Positions 16,385 to 24,973 of a DNA stretch of 64,000 nucleotides are shown here, piece by piece (position 1 is the stretch's first letter; each line of letters starts with the position of its first letter). This DNA is from Oscillospiraceae bacterium. GTDB taxonomy: Bacteria > Bacillota > Clostridia > Oscillospirales > Oscillospiraceae. The DNA lies in NCBI GenBank assembly GCA_017535635.1, contig JAFXTU010000049.1, forward strand, positions 1-64,000, read 5' to 3'. The notes under the pieces are model-generated. The model was not told where the DNA came from and did no database searches. It worked only from the letters and a program-made list of their open reading frames with translations. A program made the translations under genes and the position numbers.

Positions 16385-16729
16385 TTACCCCTTGATGACC
16401 TGGGGGATACCGCAGACCAGGCGCACCACCTGTTCCGCCTGGGCCGCCAGGCGGCAGCAGAGCCTGCCCGTGGCCTCCCGCCCCAGGCGCTGCCCCTTGT
16501 CGATGGGGATGACCCCGGAGCCCACCTCGTCGCAGACCACCACCTGCTTCTCCAGCAGCCGGTCATAGAGGGCGCCGGCCCCCTCCGGGTCCGGCAGGGT
16601 CAGGTCCTGCAAATTGTAGAGGACGGGCTTCTCGTCCAGTACCCCATCCGCGATTTCCTCTGGGGCATAGCCCAGGGACTCCACATAGGCCCGTTTCCCC
16701 GAGGAACGGGCGCCGATCACCAGAATCAT
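16385..16729 (-). CDS. Short CobU-like protein (truncated paralogue)
   Basis: Only 114 residues against about 175 for CobU. It keeps a P-loop-like GARSSGKR (residues 6-13, Arg where Ser/Thr is usual), CDEVGSGVIPID (the CobU NEVGSG motif) and the C-terminal VVRLVCGIPQVIKG. The middle region holding the guanylylated histidine is missing. It overlaps the cobS stop by 4 bases and ends 5 bases before cobC, so it is kept in register in a coupled operon, which argues against random decay. Possible roles are a kinase-only or regulatory partner of the full CobU encoded two genes upstream, or a non-functional remnant. The start at 16729 is the ATG within the 4-base overlap. Confidence 0.75.
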   Translation of the reverse strand: MILVIGARSSGKRAYVESLGYAPEEIADGVLDEKPVLYNLQDLTLPDPEGAGALYDRLLEKQVVVCDEVGSGVIPIDKGQRLGREATGRLCCRLAAQAEQVVRLVCGIPQVIKG

Positions 16730-17499
16730 AAAAGCACCACCTTGGAAATGATCACGCAGCAGAGGAGCATGATGAGCTCCGCCATCTGCAGGAAGTAGCC
16801 GGAGAGGTCGCCGCTCATGCCGCCGAACTGCCTGGCGGAGAGGCGCTTCATCCACAGGGCGGTGAGAACCCCGCCCAGGACCATGCCTGCGCCGACGAAT
16901 CCGCCCGCAAAAACCAAGGCTCCGGCGCAGAGCGCCAGCAGCACCAGGAGGAGCGCCAGCGGCCCCTTCCCCTCGGCAGAGAGGGTGAAGGTCCGCAGCA
17001 GGCCCTCCGCGTCGTTTTTGGGGTAGATGAGGGCGATGGTGCCGCTGAGGACGCGGCTCAGGATGTGCATCAGCGCCAGGAGCAGAGCCGTATGCCCCGT
17101 GACAGGGAGCTCGGTGGCCAGGGCGAAGTACATCAGCAGCCAGCAGCCCAGCTGGATGATGGCGAAGGCTCCGGTGTGGGAGTCCTTCAGGATCGCCCGC
17201 TTCTTCTCCATGGGCGCGTGGGAAGCCAGCGCGTCCGACACGTCGCAGTAGCCGTCCATATGGATGCCGCCGGTGACCAGGACGGGAAGCAGGGTCAGCC
17301 CCGCCGCCCAGAGGACCGGGCCGAAGCCCAGGGCCGCGCCGAGAAGCTGCCAGAGCCAGAGACTGAGCCCCACCGCCGCCCCCACCAGGGGAAAGGCGGA
17401 GAGCATCCAGCGCATGTTCTCCTGCTTCCACTCGATCATGGGCATGGGGATGCAGGAGAACATGAGGAAGGCCATGGCGATGCTGCGGAGACCGTTCAT
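16726..17499 (-). CDS. cobS: Adenosylcobinamide-GDP ribazoletransferase (cobalamin synthase)
   Basis: An integral membrane enzyme that joins adenosylcobinamide-GDP to alpha-ribazole (or its phosphate), completing the cobamide. The 257-residue product has about six hydrophobic segments and the conserved GGIHMDGYCDVSDALASH, with acidic residues for magnesium, and KDSHTGAFA. GGAGGAGGT directly precedes ATG at 17499, and the start overlaps the cobU stop by 4 bases. Canonical length. Confidence 0.94.
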   Translation of the reverse strand: MNGLRSIAMAFLMFSCIPMPMIEWKQENMRWMLSAFPLVGAAVGLSLWLWQLLGAALGFGPVLWAAGLTLLPVLVTGGIHMDGYCDVSDALASHAPMEKKRAILKDSHTGAFAIIQLGCWLLMYFALATELPVTGHTALLLALMHILSRVLSGTIALIYPKNDAEGLLRTFTLSAEGKGPLALLLVLLALCAGALVFAGGFVGAGMVLGGVLTALWMKRLSARQFGGMSGDLSGYFLQMAELIMLLCCVIISKVVLL

Positions 17500-18017
17500 A
17501 CCTCCTCCCCCTTCACCAGGAGGGGAATGCCGCAAACCAGCTCGTACACCGTGTCGAACTCGGCGGCGAAAGCCCGGTTCAGCCGCCCCAGGGTATCCAC
17601 GTAGCGCAGGGTGGAGTCGGAATAGGCCTCCCCGTCGGAGCCCACGTCGTTGGTGACGAGAATGAGGTTGTCCGCCTGAGAAGCCAGACGGCGGACATCC
17701 CGGAGGATCTTTTCATAGGGGTCCCGTTCGTTCCCCTCGTCGTCGAACATCTCATTGGCCGTCAGGTTGCAGAGGCATTCCAGCAGCACCGTCCCCCCCT
17801 GGGACAGGTCGATGGCGCCCACGTCCGTCTGGCTTTCGATGGTCTCGAAGCCCTTGGTGCTGCGCATGGCCCGGTGCCGGGCGATCTTCGCCTCGCTCTC
17901 CGCGCCGTAGGAGCGCATGGTGGCCACATACCACCTGGGCAGGGGAAACTTCATCACCAGCTTCTCGGCGTAGCTGCTCTTGCCGCAGCCGGAGCCCCCC
18001 GTGAGCAGGATCTTCAT
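17496..18017 (-). CDS. cobU: Adenosylcobinamide kinase / cobinamide-phosphate guanylyltransferase
   Basis: Phosphorylates adenosylcobinamide and transfers GMP to form adenosylcobinamide-GDP. The 173-residue product has the P-loop GGSGCGKSSYAEKL at residues 7-20, the YVATMRSYG/IARHRAMR region that includes the candidate guanylylated His, VTNDVGS and the C-terminal CGIPLLVKG. It overlaps cobT and cobS by 4 bases on either side. The short paralogue downstream of cobS lacks the histidine region found here. Confidence 0.93.
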   Translation of the reverse strand: MKILLTGGSGCGKSSYAEKLVMKFPLPRWYVATMRSYGAESEAKIARHRAMRSTKGFETIESQTDVGAIDLSQGGTVLLECLCNLTANEMFDDEGNERDPYEKILRDVRRLASQADNLILVTNDVGSDGEAYSDSTLRYVDTLGRLNRAFAAEFDTVYELVCGIPLLVKGEEV

Positions 18018-19069
18018 TTCAGGTTCACCTCGTATGCTTCCATACCGATGTTGTCAAAGGTGACCATGCCGTCGTAGACCGCCAGGGCCATGTCCAGCAG
18101 GGGCAGGGCCGCCACGGCCCCGGTGCCCTCTCCCAGGCGCAGACCGGCGGAGATCAGGGGCTTCAGGTCCAGAGCCTCCAGGACCATCCGGGCGGCAGGC
18201 TCGGCAGAAACGTGGGCCGCCAGCATGGCCTGCCGGCTCCCCGGGGCGATACGCAGGGCGCACAGCGCCGCCACGGCGCTGATGAAGCCGTCCACCAGAA
18301 TGGGGACCCGGTGGATGGCCCCGCCCAGGAAGGTCCCGCACATCCCGGCAATATCCAGGCCGCCCACCTTGCCGAGCACGTCCAGCCCGTCGGCAGGGTC
18401 GGGGCAGTTCACCTTAAGGGCTCTTTCGATGGCGTTCACCTTCCGCCGGAGGCCCTCGTCGCTGAGGCCAGCACCCCGCCCGGTCACCAGGGCGGGCTCC
18501 ATCTCCAGGAAGGCGGCCAGCATGGCGCTGGCGGTGGTGGTGTTGCCGATGCCCATCTCCCCGGTAGCGATGATGCTGTAGCCCTGCGTCTTCAGCTCGC
18601 CCACCAGGTCGATGCCCTTCTCCACGGCCCGGGCAGCCTCCTCCCTCGTCATGGCGGGACCGAGGGCGATGTTTCCCGTGCCCCGGAGAATGTGCTCGTC
18701 CCGCACGCCCTCTGCCGGGGCGATCATCCCCATGTCGATGGGATAGACCTCCGCGTGGACCACCTGGGCCATGCGGCAGACGCTGCTGTCGTGCTTCACC
18801 ATGTTCCCCGCCACCAGGGCGGTGACCTCCTGGCCGGTCTGGGTGACCCCCTCGGCCACCACGCCGTTGTCGGCGCACATGACCAGGACGGCCCGCTTCC
18901 CCAGTTGTACCTTTGCCGAGCCGGTGAGCCCGGCGATCTGAGTTACTGCGTCTTCCAGGAGCCCCAGGCTGCCGATGGGCTTGGCAATGCCGTTCCACCG
19001 GTCCCGGGCTTCCTGCATGGCCGCCTCGTCCGGCGGCAGGATCTTTTTGATCTGTTCTGTCAGTGACAT
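18014..19069 (-). CDS. cobT: Nicotinate-nucleotide:dimethylbenzimidazole phosphoribosyltransferase
   Basis: Activates the lower-ligand base, moving phosphoribose from nicotinate mononucleotide to dimethylbenzimidazole or another base to give the alpha-riboside phosphate. The 351-residue product has the family hallmark GEMGIGNTTTASAMLA, VMCADNGVVAEGVTQTG and a C-terminal acidic RLGEGTGAVAALPLL holding the catalytic Glu. The start at 19069 (MSLTEQIKK) lies 4 bases past the stop of the upstream permease. Homologues differ in base preference and can use adenine or phenolics; the choice here cannot be read from sequence. Confidence 0.94.
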   Translation of the reverse strand: MSLTEQIKKILPPDEAAMQEARDRWNGIAKPIGSLGLLEDAVTQIAGLTGSAKVQLGKRAVLVMCADNGVVAEGVTQTGQEVTALVAGNMVKHDSSVCRMAQVVHAEVYPIDMGMIAPAEGVRDEHILRGTGNIALGPAMTREEAARAVEKGIDLVGELKTQGYSIIATGEMGIGNTTTASAMLAAFLEMEPALVTGRGAGLSDEGLRRKVNAIERALKVNCPDPADGLDVLGKVGGLDIAGMCGTFLGGAIHRVPILVDGFISAVAALCALRIAPGSRQAMLAAHVSAEPAARMVLEALDLKPLISAGLRLGEGTGAVAALPLLDMALAVYDGMVTFDNIGMEAYEVNLK

Positions 19070-19073
19070 TGTC

Positions 19074-20069
19074 CTATCGTTCCTCCCGGAAGTAACTGAG
19101 GCCAAGAGCTGCCGGGGGCTGGTTTTCCTTCTTGTTGCGGATGCTGGTGAGCACCAGGACCACGATGGTCATCACGTAGGGGAGCATTTTGTACAGCTCC
19201 TTCACCGCGCCCACCCCGCCGGTGGGCAGGATGTTGTTGATGCTGAGGATGTAGAGCCCGCCGTAGAGGATGCTGGCCAGGACCCCGGTATCCGGCCGCC
19301 AGATGGTGAAGATGACGAGGGCGATGGCGAGCCAGCCCCGGTCGCCGAAGGCGTCATTAGACCAGATGCCGCTGGCGTAGTCCATGACGTAGTAGAGGCC
19401 GCCCAGGCCGGCGATCATGCTGCCGATGCAGGTGGCGCCGTACTTATACCGATTCACGTTGATGCCCGCCGCGTCCGCCGTGGCGGGGTTCTCCCCCACG
19501 GCCCGGAGGTGGAGTCCCACCCGGCTGCGCCGGAGGAGGATGCCCGCAATGAGGGAGACGATCACGGCGAGGTAGGCCAAAAAGCTGTAGCTGAGGAACA
19601 CCGTGCCGAAGGCCCCCAGCTTGGACGCGAAGGGCAGGGTCTTCCGGAAAAAGGCACTGGTTGCGTTGAGGGCCAGGGAGGCCACGCTAGAGCCGCTGGT
19701 CTTGATGAGGTAGCCCCCGAAGAAGTTCCCCACGCCCACGCCGAAGGTGGTGATGGCCAGGCCCGTCACGTTCTGGTTGGCCCGGAGGGAGACGGTGAGG
19801 AAGCAGTAGAGGAGGCCCATGAGGAGGGAGCCCGCCAGGGAGCAGACGAGGGGGATGAACACCGCCGGGAAGGGGTTCATCACCGCCGCCCCCCGCTCGT
19901 AGAAGAAGGCCCCTATGACGCCGCAGATGCCCCCGGCGTACATGATGCCGGGGATGCCCAGGTTCAGGTTGCCGGACTTCTCCGTCAGAGTCTCGCCGGT
20001 GCTGCCGAAGAGCAGAGGGATCCCCTGCTGCACGGCCCGGTTGATGTAAAAGGCCAGGGTCTCAAGCAT
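19074..20069 (-). CDS. ABC transporter permease, nucleoside/purine type (NupQ-like)
   Basis: A 331-residue membrane protein of the BPD_transp_2 family with about eight to ten transmembrane segments. The NLGIPGIMYAGGICGVI start and the cytoplasmic loop LRAVGENPATADAAGINVNRYK, which docks the ATPase, are typical of NupQ/BmpD-like permeases. It overlaps the sister permease by 8 bases and is followed 4 bases later by cobT. The pair probably forms the channel of an importer for nucleosides or related bases. Confidence 0.88.
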   Translation of the reverse strand: MLETLAFYINRAVQQGIPLLFGSTGETLTEKSGNLNLGIPGIMYAGGICGVIGAFFYERGAAVMNPFPAVFIPLVCSLAGSLLMGLLYCFLTVSLRANQNVTGLAITTFGVGVGNFFGGYLIKTSGSSVASLALNATSAFFRKTLPFASKLGAFGTVFLSYSFLAYLAVIVSLIAGILLRRSRVGLHLRAVGENPATADAAGINVNRYKYGATCIGSMIAGLGGLYYVMDYASGIWSNDAFGDRGWLAIALVIFTIWRPDTGVLASILYGGLYILSINNILPTGGVGAVKELYKMLPYVMTIVVLVLTSIRNKKENQPPAALGLSYFREER

Positions 20070-21168
20070 GGCTTCCGTCCTCCTTTTCCGAGCTTGCGCG
20101 GAAGCTGAGCCGGTAGTTGATGAAGAACTCGCTTCCGATGATAAAGAACAGGATGATGCCCGTGAGGATATCCCCGAAGGAGTGGTTCAGGCCGAAGTTC
20201 TGGGCGATCTGGCTGCTGCCCCGGCTGAGGAAGGCCAGGAGGAAGCTGGTGAGCACCATGAAGATGGGGTCAAACTTCGCCAGCCAGGAGACCATGACGG
20301 CGGTGAAGCCCCGGCCTCCGGCGGTGGTGGTGCTGATGGTATGGTCCGTGCCCCCCACCAGGAGGAGGCCCGCGATGCCGCAGAGGGCGCCGGAGAGGAG
20401 CATGGTACGGAGGATGACCTTCTCCACCTTGATGCCCACGTAGCGGGCGGTGCGCTCGCTCTCCCCCACCACGCTGATCTCATAGCCGTGCTTCGTATAG
20501 CGGAGGTAGATGTATACCGCCACGGTGAGGACCGCCACCACCAGGACGTTCAGCAGGTACTGCCTGCCCGCCAGCACCGGGAACCAGCCCGCCCGAGTGT
20601 TGGGGTTGATGATGCCCACGATGCCGCTGCCCTTCCGGTCCCAGATGTTGCAGAAGTAGGAGACCAACTGGATGGCCACATAGTTCATCATCAGGGTGAA
20701 GAGGGTCTCGTTGGTGTTCCACCTGGCCTTGAAGATGGCGGGGATCAGGGCCCAGATGGCCCCGGCCAGGATGCTGGCGACGATCATCACCGGGATGAGG
20801 AGACCGCTGGGCATCTTGTCCCCCAGGTAGAACATGCAGGCGGCGGTAGCCAGACCGCCGATGAGGACCTGCCCCTCGCCCCCGATGTTCCAGAAGCGCA
20901 TTTTGAAGGCGGGCGTCACGGCCAGGGAGACGCAGAGAAGAATGGACAGCTCCTGCAAAAGGACCCAGAATTTCCGGACCGTGCCGAAGGAGCCCTGGAA
21001 GATGGTGACGTAGATCCGGATGGGATCCGCCCCGGTGAGGAGCATGGTCACGAGGGCGCAGACCAGCATGGCGGCCACGATAGCCGCCGCCCGGATGGCC
21101 CAGGAGATGTACCAGGGGATGGAGGCCCGCTTCGAGATGTGGAACAGCGGGGAATGGGTCCTGTTCAT
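20062..21168 (-). CDS. ABC transporter permease, nucleoside/purine type (NupP-like)
   Basis: A 368-residue BPD_transp_2 permease, longer at the N-terminus than its partner, as is normal for the first permease of these importers. It has the GGEGQVLIGGLATA and VVGESERTARYVGIKVEKVI signatures, the latter being the ATPase-coupling loop. It overlaps the ATPase gene by 4 bases (ATGA) and the second permease by 8 bases. Confidence 0.88.
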   Translation of the reverse strand: MNRTHSPLFHISKRASIPWYISWAIRAAAIVAAMLVCALVTMLLTGADPIRIYVTIFQGSFGTVRKFWVLLQELSILLCVSLAVTPAFKMRFWNIGGEGQVLIGGLATAACMFYLGDKMPSGLLIPVMIVASILAGAIWALIPAIFKARWNTNETLFTLMMNYVAIQLVSYFCNIWDRKGSGIVGIINPNTRAGWFPVLAGRQYLLNVLVVAVLTVAVYIYLRYTKHGYEISVVGESERTARYVGIKVEKVILRTMLLSGALCGIAGLLLVGGTDHTISTTTAGGRGFTAVMVSWLAKFDPIFMVLTSFLLAFLSRGSSQIAQNFGLNHSFGDILTGIILFFIIGSEFFINYRLSFRASSEKEDGSHA

Positions 21169-22694
21169 TCGCTCTTCCCTCCTCCCAGGCGGGTCATCAT
21201 CATGCCCACCTCCCGTTTATTGGTGGTCCTGCCGTCCACCAGGCCGCTCACCTTGCCGGAGCAGAGCACCAGGATCCGGTCGCTCAGCTCCAGCAGCACG
21301 TCCAGGTCCTCCCCCACGTAGATCACGGCCACGCCCTTTTCCTTCTGCAGGTTGATCATGTCGTAAATGGTATAGCTGGCCCCGATGTCCAGGCCCCGGA
21401 CGGCGTAGGCCGTGAGCAGGACCTTGGGGGCGGAGGCGATCTCCCGGCCCACCAGCACCTTCTGCACGTTGCCGCCGGAGAGCCTCCGCACCGGCGTGGT
21501 CACGCCGGGGGTGCTGACCGAGAGCTCGTTCACCACCCACTCGGCCCGGCGCTTGGGGAAGCCCCGGTCCAGGAAGGGGCCCTTCCCCCGGCGGTAGGAG
21601 CGGAGGGCCATGTTATCCGTCAGGTCCATGCTCCCCACCAGGCCCATGCCCAGCCGGTCCTCCGGCACGAAGGAGAGGCTGACGCCCAGGTCCGCGATGG
21701 TCAGGGGGTCTTTCCCGATGAGCTCTTCCTCCCTGCCGTCGTCGTGGAGGTAGCGGATGCTGCCCTTCTCCACGGGCTGCAGGCCGGCGATGGCCTCCAG
21801 CAGCTCCTTCTGTCCGCAGCCGGAGATGCCGGCGATGCCCAGGATCTCCCCGCTCCGGGCGGTGAAGGACACGTCCTCCAGCTTCAGGATGCCGTCGATG
21901 CTCCGCACCGTGAGCCCTTCCACCACGATCCGGGGCTGGGGGTTTTCCGGCTCGGGGCGTTGGATGTTCAGGGAGATGGAGTGGCCCACCATCATGCTGG
22001 TCATGTCCTGGGCGTTGGTGTCCTTGGTGAGCATATCCCCCATAAACTGGCCGTGGCGCAGGACGGCCACCCGGTCGCTCAGTTCCTCCACCTCGTGCAT
22101 CTTGTGGGTGATGATGACAATGGTCTTCCCCGCGTCCCGCATGTTCCGCAGGACGGCGAAGAGCTTGTCCGTCTCCTGGGGCGTCAGCACCGCCGTGGGC
22201 TCGTCCAGGATCAGGATGTCCGCCCCCCGGTAGAGGACCTTGACGATCTCCACCTGCTGCTTCTGGGAGACCGACATGTCGTAGACCTTCTGCTCCGGGT
22301 CCACCTCAAAGCCGTAGGCGTCGCAGATCTCCCGGATCCTCTTCCCCACGGTCTTCATATCCAGCTTTCCCTGGAGCCCCAGCACCACGTTCTCCGCCGC
22401 GCTGAACACGTCCACCAGCTTGAAATGCTGATGGATCATGCCGATGCCCAGGTCAAAGGCGTCCTTGGGGGAGCGGATGACCACTTCCCTGCCGTCCACA
22501 AAGATCTGTCCCTCGTCCGGAAAATAGATGCCGGAGAGCATGTTCATCAGGGTGGTCTTGCCGCTGCCGTTTTCCCCCAGCAGGGCCAGGATCTCCCCCC
22601 GGTAGATGTCCAGCCAGACCCTGTCGTTCGCCTTTACGGGGCCGAAGGATTTGCTGATGTCCCGCAGCATCACCGCCGCCGTTTTCTCCTCCAA
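21165..22694 (-). CDS. ABC transporter ATP-binding protein, nucleoside/purine type (two ABC domains)
   Basis: A 509-residue tandem ATPase. Domain 1 has Walker A GENGSGKTT and Walker B ILILDEPTAVLTPQE, with signature MSVSQKQQVEIVK. Domain 2 has a degenerate Walker A (AGISGCGQKELLE) and a weak Walker B (VLLTAYAVRGLDIGASY, where DEPTRGLD is usual), with signature RLSGGNVQKVLVGREI. Asymmetry between the halves is normal in this NupO/RbsA-like family. The gene has its own promoter just downstream of a cluster of terminators that separates it from the binding-protein gene. Confidence 0.9.
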   Translation of the reverse strand: MEEKTAAVMLRDISKSFGPVKANDRVWLDIYRGEILALLGENGSGKTTLMNMLSGIYFPDEGQIFVDGREVVIRSPKDAFDLGIGMIHQHFKLVDVFSAAENVVLGLQGKLDMKTVGKRIREICDAYGFEVDPEQKVYDMSVSQKQQVEIVKVLYRGADILILDEPTAVLTPQETDKLFAVLRNMRDAGKTIVIITHKMHEVEELSDRVAVLRHGQFMGDMLTKDTNAQDMTSMMVGHSISLNIQRPEPENPQPRIVVEGLTVRSIDGILKLEDVSFTARSGEILGIAGISGCGQKELLEAIAGLQPVEKGSIRYLHDDGREEELIGKDPLTIADLGVSLSFVPEDRLGMGLVGSMDLTDNMALRSYRRGKGPFLDRGFPKRRAEWVVNELSVSTPGVTTPVRRLSGGNVQKVLVGREIASAPKVLLTAYAVRGLDIGASYTIYDMINLQKEKGVAVIYVGEDLDVLLELSDRILVLCSGKVSGLVDGRTTNKREVGMMMTRLGGGKSE

Positions 22695-22739
22695 GGGCCG
22701 CCCCTCCCTTTCTTCCCCTACGGGGATGAAATACAGTTT

Positions 22740-22768
22740 ATTGTACTATACTTTTTCCCTCCGGGCAA
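22740..22768 (-). promoter_or_regulatory. Promoter for the ABC ATPase-permease-cob run
   Basis: On the minus strand: TTGCCC (complement of 22763-22768), 17-base spacer, TACAAT (complement of 22740-22745). It lies between the terminator hairpins and the ATPase start codon, so the transporter and cob genes can be transcribed apart from the binding protein. Confidence 0.55.
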
Positions 22769-22778
22769 GAAAAAGAGC

Positions 22779-22810
22779 AAAACGCCCCGAAAAATAGTTC
22801 GGGGCGTTTT
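22779..22810 (-). terminator. Terminator 3 of the inter-transporter hairpin cluster
   Basis: AAAACGCCCCGAA (22779-22791) pairs with TTCGGGGCGTTTT (22798-22810). On the minus strand the stem ends in GTTTT and then CTCTTTTTC, a strong intrinsic terminator for the binding-protein transcript. Confidence 0.8.
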
Positions 22811-22849
22811 AAACACTCGCACCCTTTCCCCGTCTCCCCGTCCCAAATA

Positions 22850-22883
22850 CCAAAACGCACCCCAGACATGGGGTGCGTTTTGG
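22850..22883 (-). terminator. Terminator 2 of the inter-transporter hairpin cluster
   Basis: A perfect 14-bp stem, CCAAAACGCACCCC (22850-22863) with GGGGTGCGTTTTGG (22870-22883), and a six-base loop. The T-rich arm makes it a plausible terminator in both directions. Confidence 0.7.
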
Positions 22884-22892
22884 AAAGGACGT

Positions 22893-22947
22893 TTCGCCGG
22901 AATCTTCAAGCAGCGGCGCTTGCGGCGCTGCGCCGTATTCCGGCGAA
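22893..22947 (-). terminator. Hairpin 1 of the inter-transporter cluster
   Basis: TTCGCCGGAAT (22893-22903) pairs with ATTCCGGCGAA (22937-22947), with a GC-rich inner hairpin (AGCGGCGC and GCGCTGC). It is the first structure after the binding-protein stop. Together with the next two hairpins it fills the space between the two transporter units. Confidence 0.6.
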
Positions 22948-22958
22948 TAAGGACGTCG

Positions 22959-24299
22959 TCAGCCGTCGATGATGGTGATGCCGTCGATGTCGATGTCGAA
23001 GGCGGGAGCGGAGCGGTAGACGCTCTCCTCGAACTCGCCGTCCTTGATGACCTCGGTCTCGGGCTGGAAGTCGCCCATGTCGTGAATGTCGGCGGCGTAG
23101 GAGTCCAGCGTCTTTCCGCCCACGGTGAAGGCGCCGGTGTCGAACACCTTGACGGCGCCGGAGATCAGGCCGGCCTTGACCTCTTCGAGCTTCTCCACGG
23201 TACCGGGAGCGGCGGCCTGGGTGTTCACGTCGGTGAGCTCAACGGCACCGTTGGCCAGGGTCCCGGTCCAGTCGGCGGCGAGCCGCTTGCCGGCAGCGGT
23301 GTTCACGATCATGGTCTCCATGTAGGGGACCCAGTTGATGCGGCTGGAGACGATGAAGGTGTTGGGGCAGGCGTCCACGGTGGAGCCGTTGTAGGAGACG
23401 TTGGGGATACCGGCGGTCTCGCAGGCGGTGGGGGCGCCCATGGAGTCGGCGTGCTGGCTGATGAGCTTGCAGCCCCGCTGGATCAGGGTGTTGGCGGCCT
23501 CCTTCTCCAGGGCCTCGTCATACCAGGAGTTGGTGAAGGTGACCTCCATGGTGGCGCTGGGGCAGATAGAGCGGACGCCCAGGAAGAAAGAGGTGTAGCC
23601 GCTCTTCACTTCGGCGTAGGGGTAGGCGCCCACATAGCCCACCAGGGCCTCGTCGGCGGAGAACTTGCCCTCGTCGATCAGCTGGTTGAGCTTCATGCCG
23701 GCGGCCACGCCCGCCAGGAAGCGGCCCTCGTAGATGTCGGCGAAGGCATTGTGGTAGTTGGCCAGCTTTTCGGTGTGGGCCTTGGTGCCGGTGGCGTGGC
23801 AGAACTGCACGTTGGGGAACTCCCGGGCGGCCTGGATCATGAAGTCCTCATGGCCGAAGGAGTCGGCGAAAATGATGTTGCAGCCATCGTCCACCAGCTC
23901 GGCGGCAGCGTTGTAGCACTCCTGGCCCTCGGGAATGTTGGTGCGCAGGATGTAGGAAACGCCCAGCCCCTCGCAGGCTTCCTTGGCGGCGTCGATGAAG
24001 TTTTTGTCGTAGGTGGAGTTCTCGTCGTGCAGGAAGATGAAGCCGACCTTCACCTTGGGCAGCACGGCGGCCAGCTCCGCCTTGGCGGCGGCCGCGTCCG
24101 CGGCGGCGGAGTCGTTTTCAAATTCCATGTCCGACGCGGCGGCCACGGGAGCGGGCACCTGGGCGTCGGCGGGGGCTTCGGTGGGAGTGGTCGTACCGCT
24201 GCCGGCACCGCTGCCGGACGGGGTCTCGGTCTTGGCGCAGCCCGCGAAGAGGGCAAGGGCAAGCAGAAGGGCAAGCAGGATCGCCAGGGTTTTCTTCAT
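22959..24299 (-). CDS. BMP-family nucleoside/purine-binding lipoprotein
   Basis: The extracytoplasmic receptor of a nucleoside-type ABC importer. The 446-residue product has a signal peptide with lipobox LALFAGC, a Gly/Ser/Thr/Pro linker to about residue 60, and a BMP (PnrA-like) periplasmic-binding fold with KVGFIFLHDENSTYDKNF, VGYVGAYPYAEVKSGYTSFF and PNVSYNGSTVDACPNTF. It lies between xpt and the ATPase/permease genes on the same strand. The xpt linkage suggests a purine base or nucleoside ligand. Terminators after it would give more receptor than membrane parts. Confidence 0.88.
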   Translation of the reverse strand: MKKTLAILLALLLALALFAGCAKTETPSGSGAGSGTTTPTEAPADAQVPAPVAAASDMEFENDSAAADAAAAKAELAAVLPKVKVGFIFLHDENSTYDKNFIDAAKEACEGLGVSYILRTNIPEGQECYNAAAELVDDGCNIIFADSFGHEDFMIQAAREFPNVQFCHATGTKAHTEKLANYHNAFADIYEGRFLAGVAAGMKLNQLIDEGKFSADEALVGYVGAYPYAEVKSGYTSFFLGVRSICPSATMEVTFTNSWYDEALEKEAANTLIQRGCKLISQHADSMGAPTACETAGIPNVSYNGSTVDACPNTFIVSSRINWVPYMETMIVNTAAGKRLAADWTGTLANGAVELTDVNTQAAAPGTVEKLEEVKAGLISGAVKVFDTGAFTVGGKTLDSYAADIHDMGDFQPETEVIKDGEFEESVYRSAPAFDIDIDGITIIDG

Positions 24300-24371
24300 G
24301 GTTCATTCCTCCAGTTTCTTTACATATAAAATTATGAATTATATCGACGCTGTATTCACTTTTCGGCGTCT

Positions 24372-24950
24372 TCAGCAGAATTCCACGCCGGTCTCCTCGC
24401 TCATGGAACGGATCCGCGCCAGGGACTCCACCCGGACGCCCCGGCTCCGGATCAGCTCGCCCCCCGGCTGCCAGGCCTTCTCGATGGCGATCCCGGCGCC
24501 CGCCACCTGGGCTCCGGCCAGCATGGCCAGGTCCAGCAGGCCGCTGAGGGCGGCCCCGTTGGCGAGGAAATCGTCGATGAGAAGCAGCCGGTCCTCCGGC
24601 CCCAGGAAGCGCTTGGACACGATGACGTCGTAAACGCGGCCGTGGGTGAAGGAGCGGACCTGGGTCCGATACACGTCCCCGGCGATGTTCTTCGTCTCCG
24701 TCTTTTTGGCGAAGACCACCGGACAGTGGAAGGACTGAGCCGCGATGCAGGCCAGACCGATGCCGCTGGCCTCGATGGTGAGGATCTTGTTCACCCCGCA
24801 GCCGTCGAAGAGGCGCTTCCACTCCCTGCCCATGGCTTCAAAGAGCTCCACGTCCAGCTGATGGTTCAGAAAGCTGTCCACCTTCAGCACGTCGCCCTCC
24901 CGGACGACGCCATCCCTCCGGATGCGCTCCTCCAGCAAACGCAAAGCCAT
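24372..24950 (-). CDS. xpt: Xanthine phosphoribosyltransferase
   Basis: Converts xanthine (and more weakly guanine) with PRPP to the nucleotide, salvaging imported purines. The 192-residue product has ILTIEASGIGLACIAA, FAKKTETKNIAGDVYRTQV and the PRPP loop LLLIDDFLANGAALSGLLDL, all typical of Xpt. The start at 24950 (MALRLLEERI) has GAGGGAGG immediately upstream. The gap to the receptor lipoprotein is 72 bases, so a common transcript is likely: import plus salvage. Confidence 0.93.
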   Translation of the reverse strand: MALRLLEERIRRDGVVREGDVLKVDSFLNHQLDVELFEAMGREWKRLFDGCGVNKILTIEASGIGLACIAAQSFHCPVVFAKKTETKNIAGDVYRTQVRSFTHGRVYDVIVSKRFLGPEDRLLLIDDFLANGAALSGLLDLAMLAGAQVAGAGIAIEKAWQPGGELIRSRGVRVESLARIRSMSEETGVEFC

Positions 24951-24973
24951 CGCCTCCCTCAAAAACATGATCC

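Noticed and set aside
19070..22740. Cobalamin riboswitch ahead of the cob genes
   Set aside because: The genes are back to back with the transporter, leaving no leader of sufficient length, and no B12-box-like sequence was seen.
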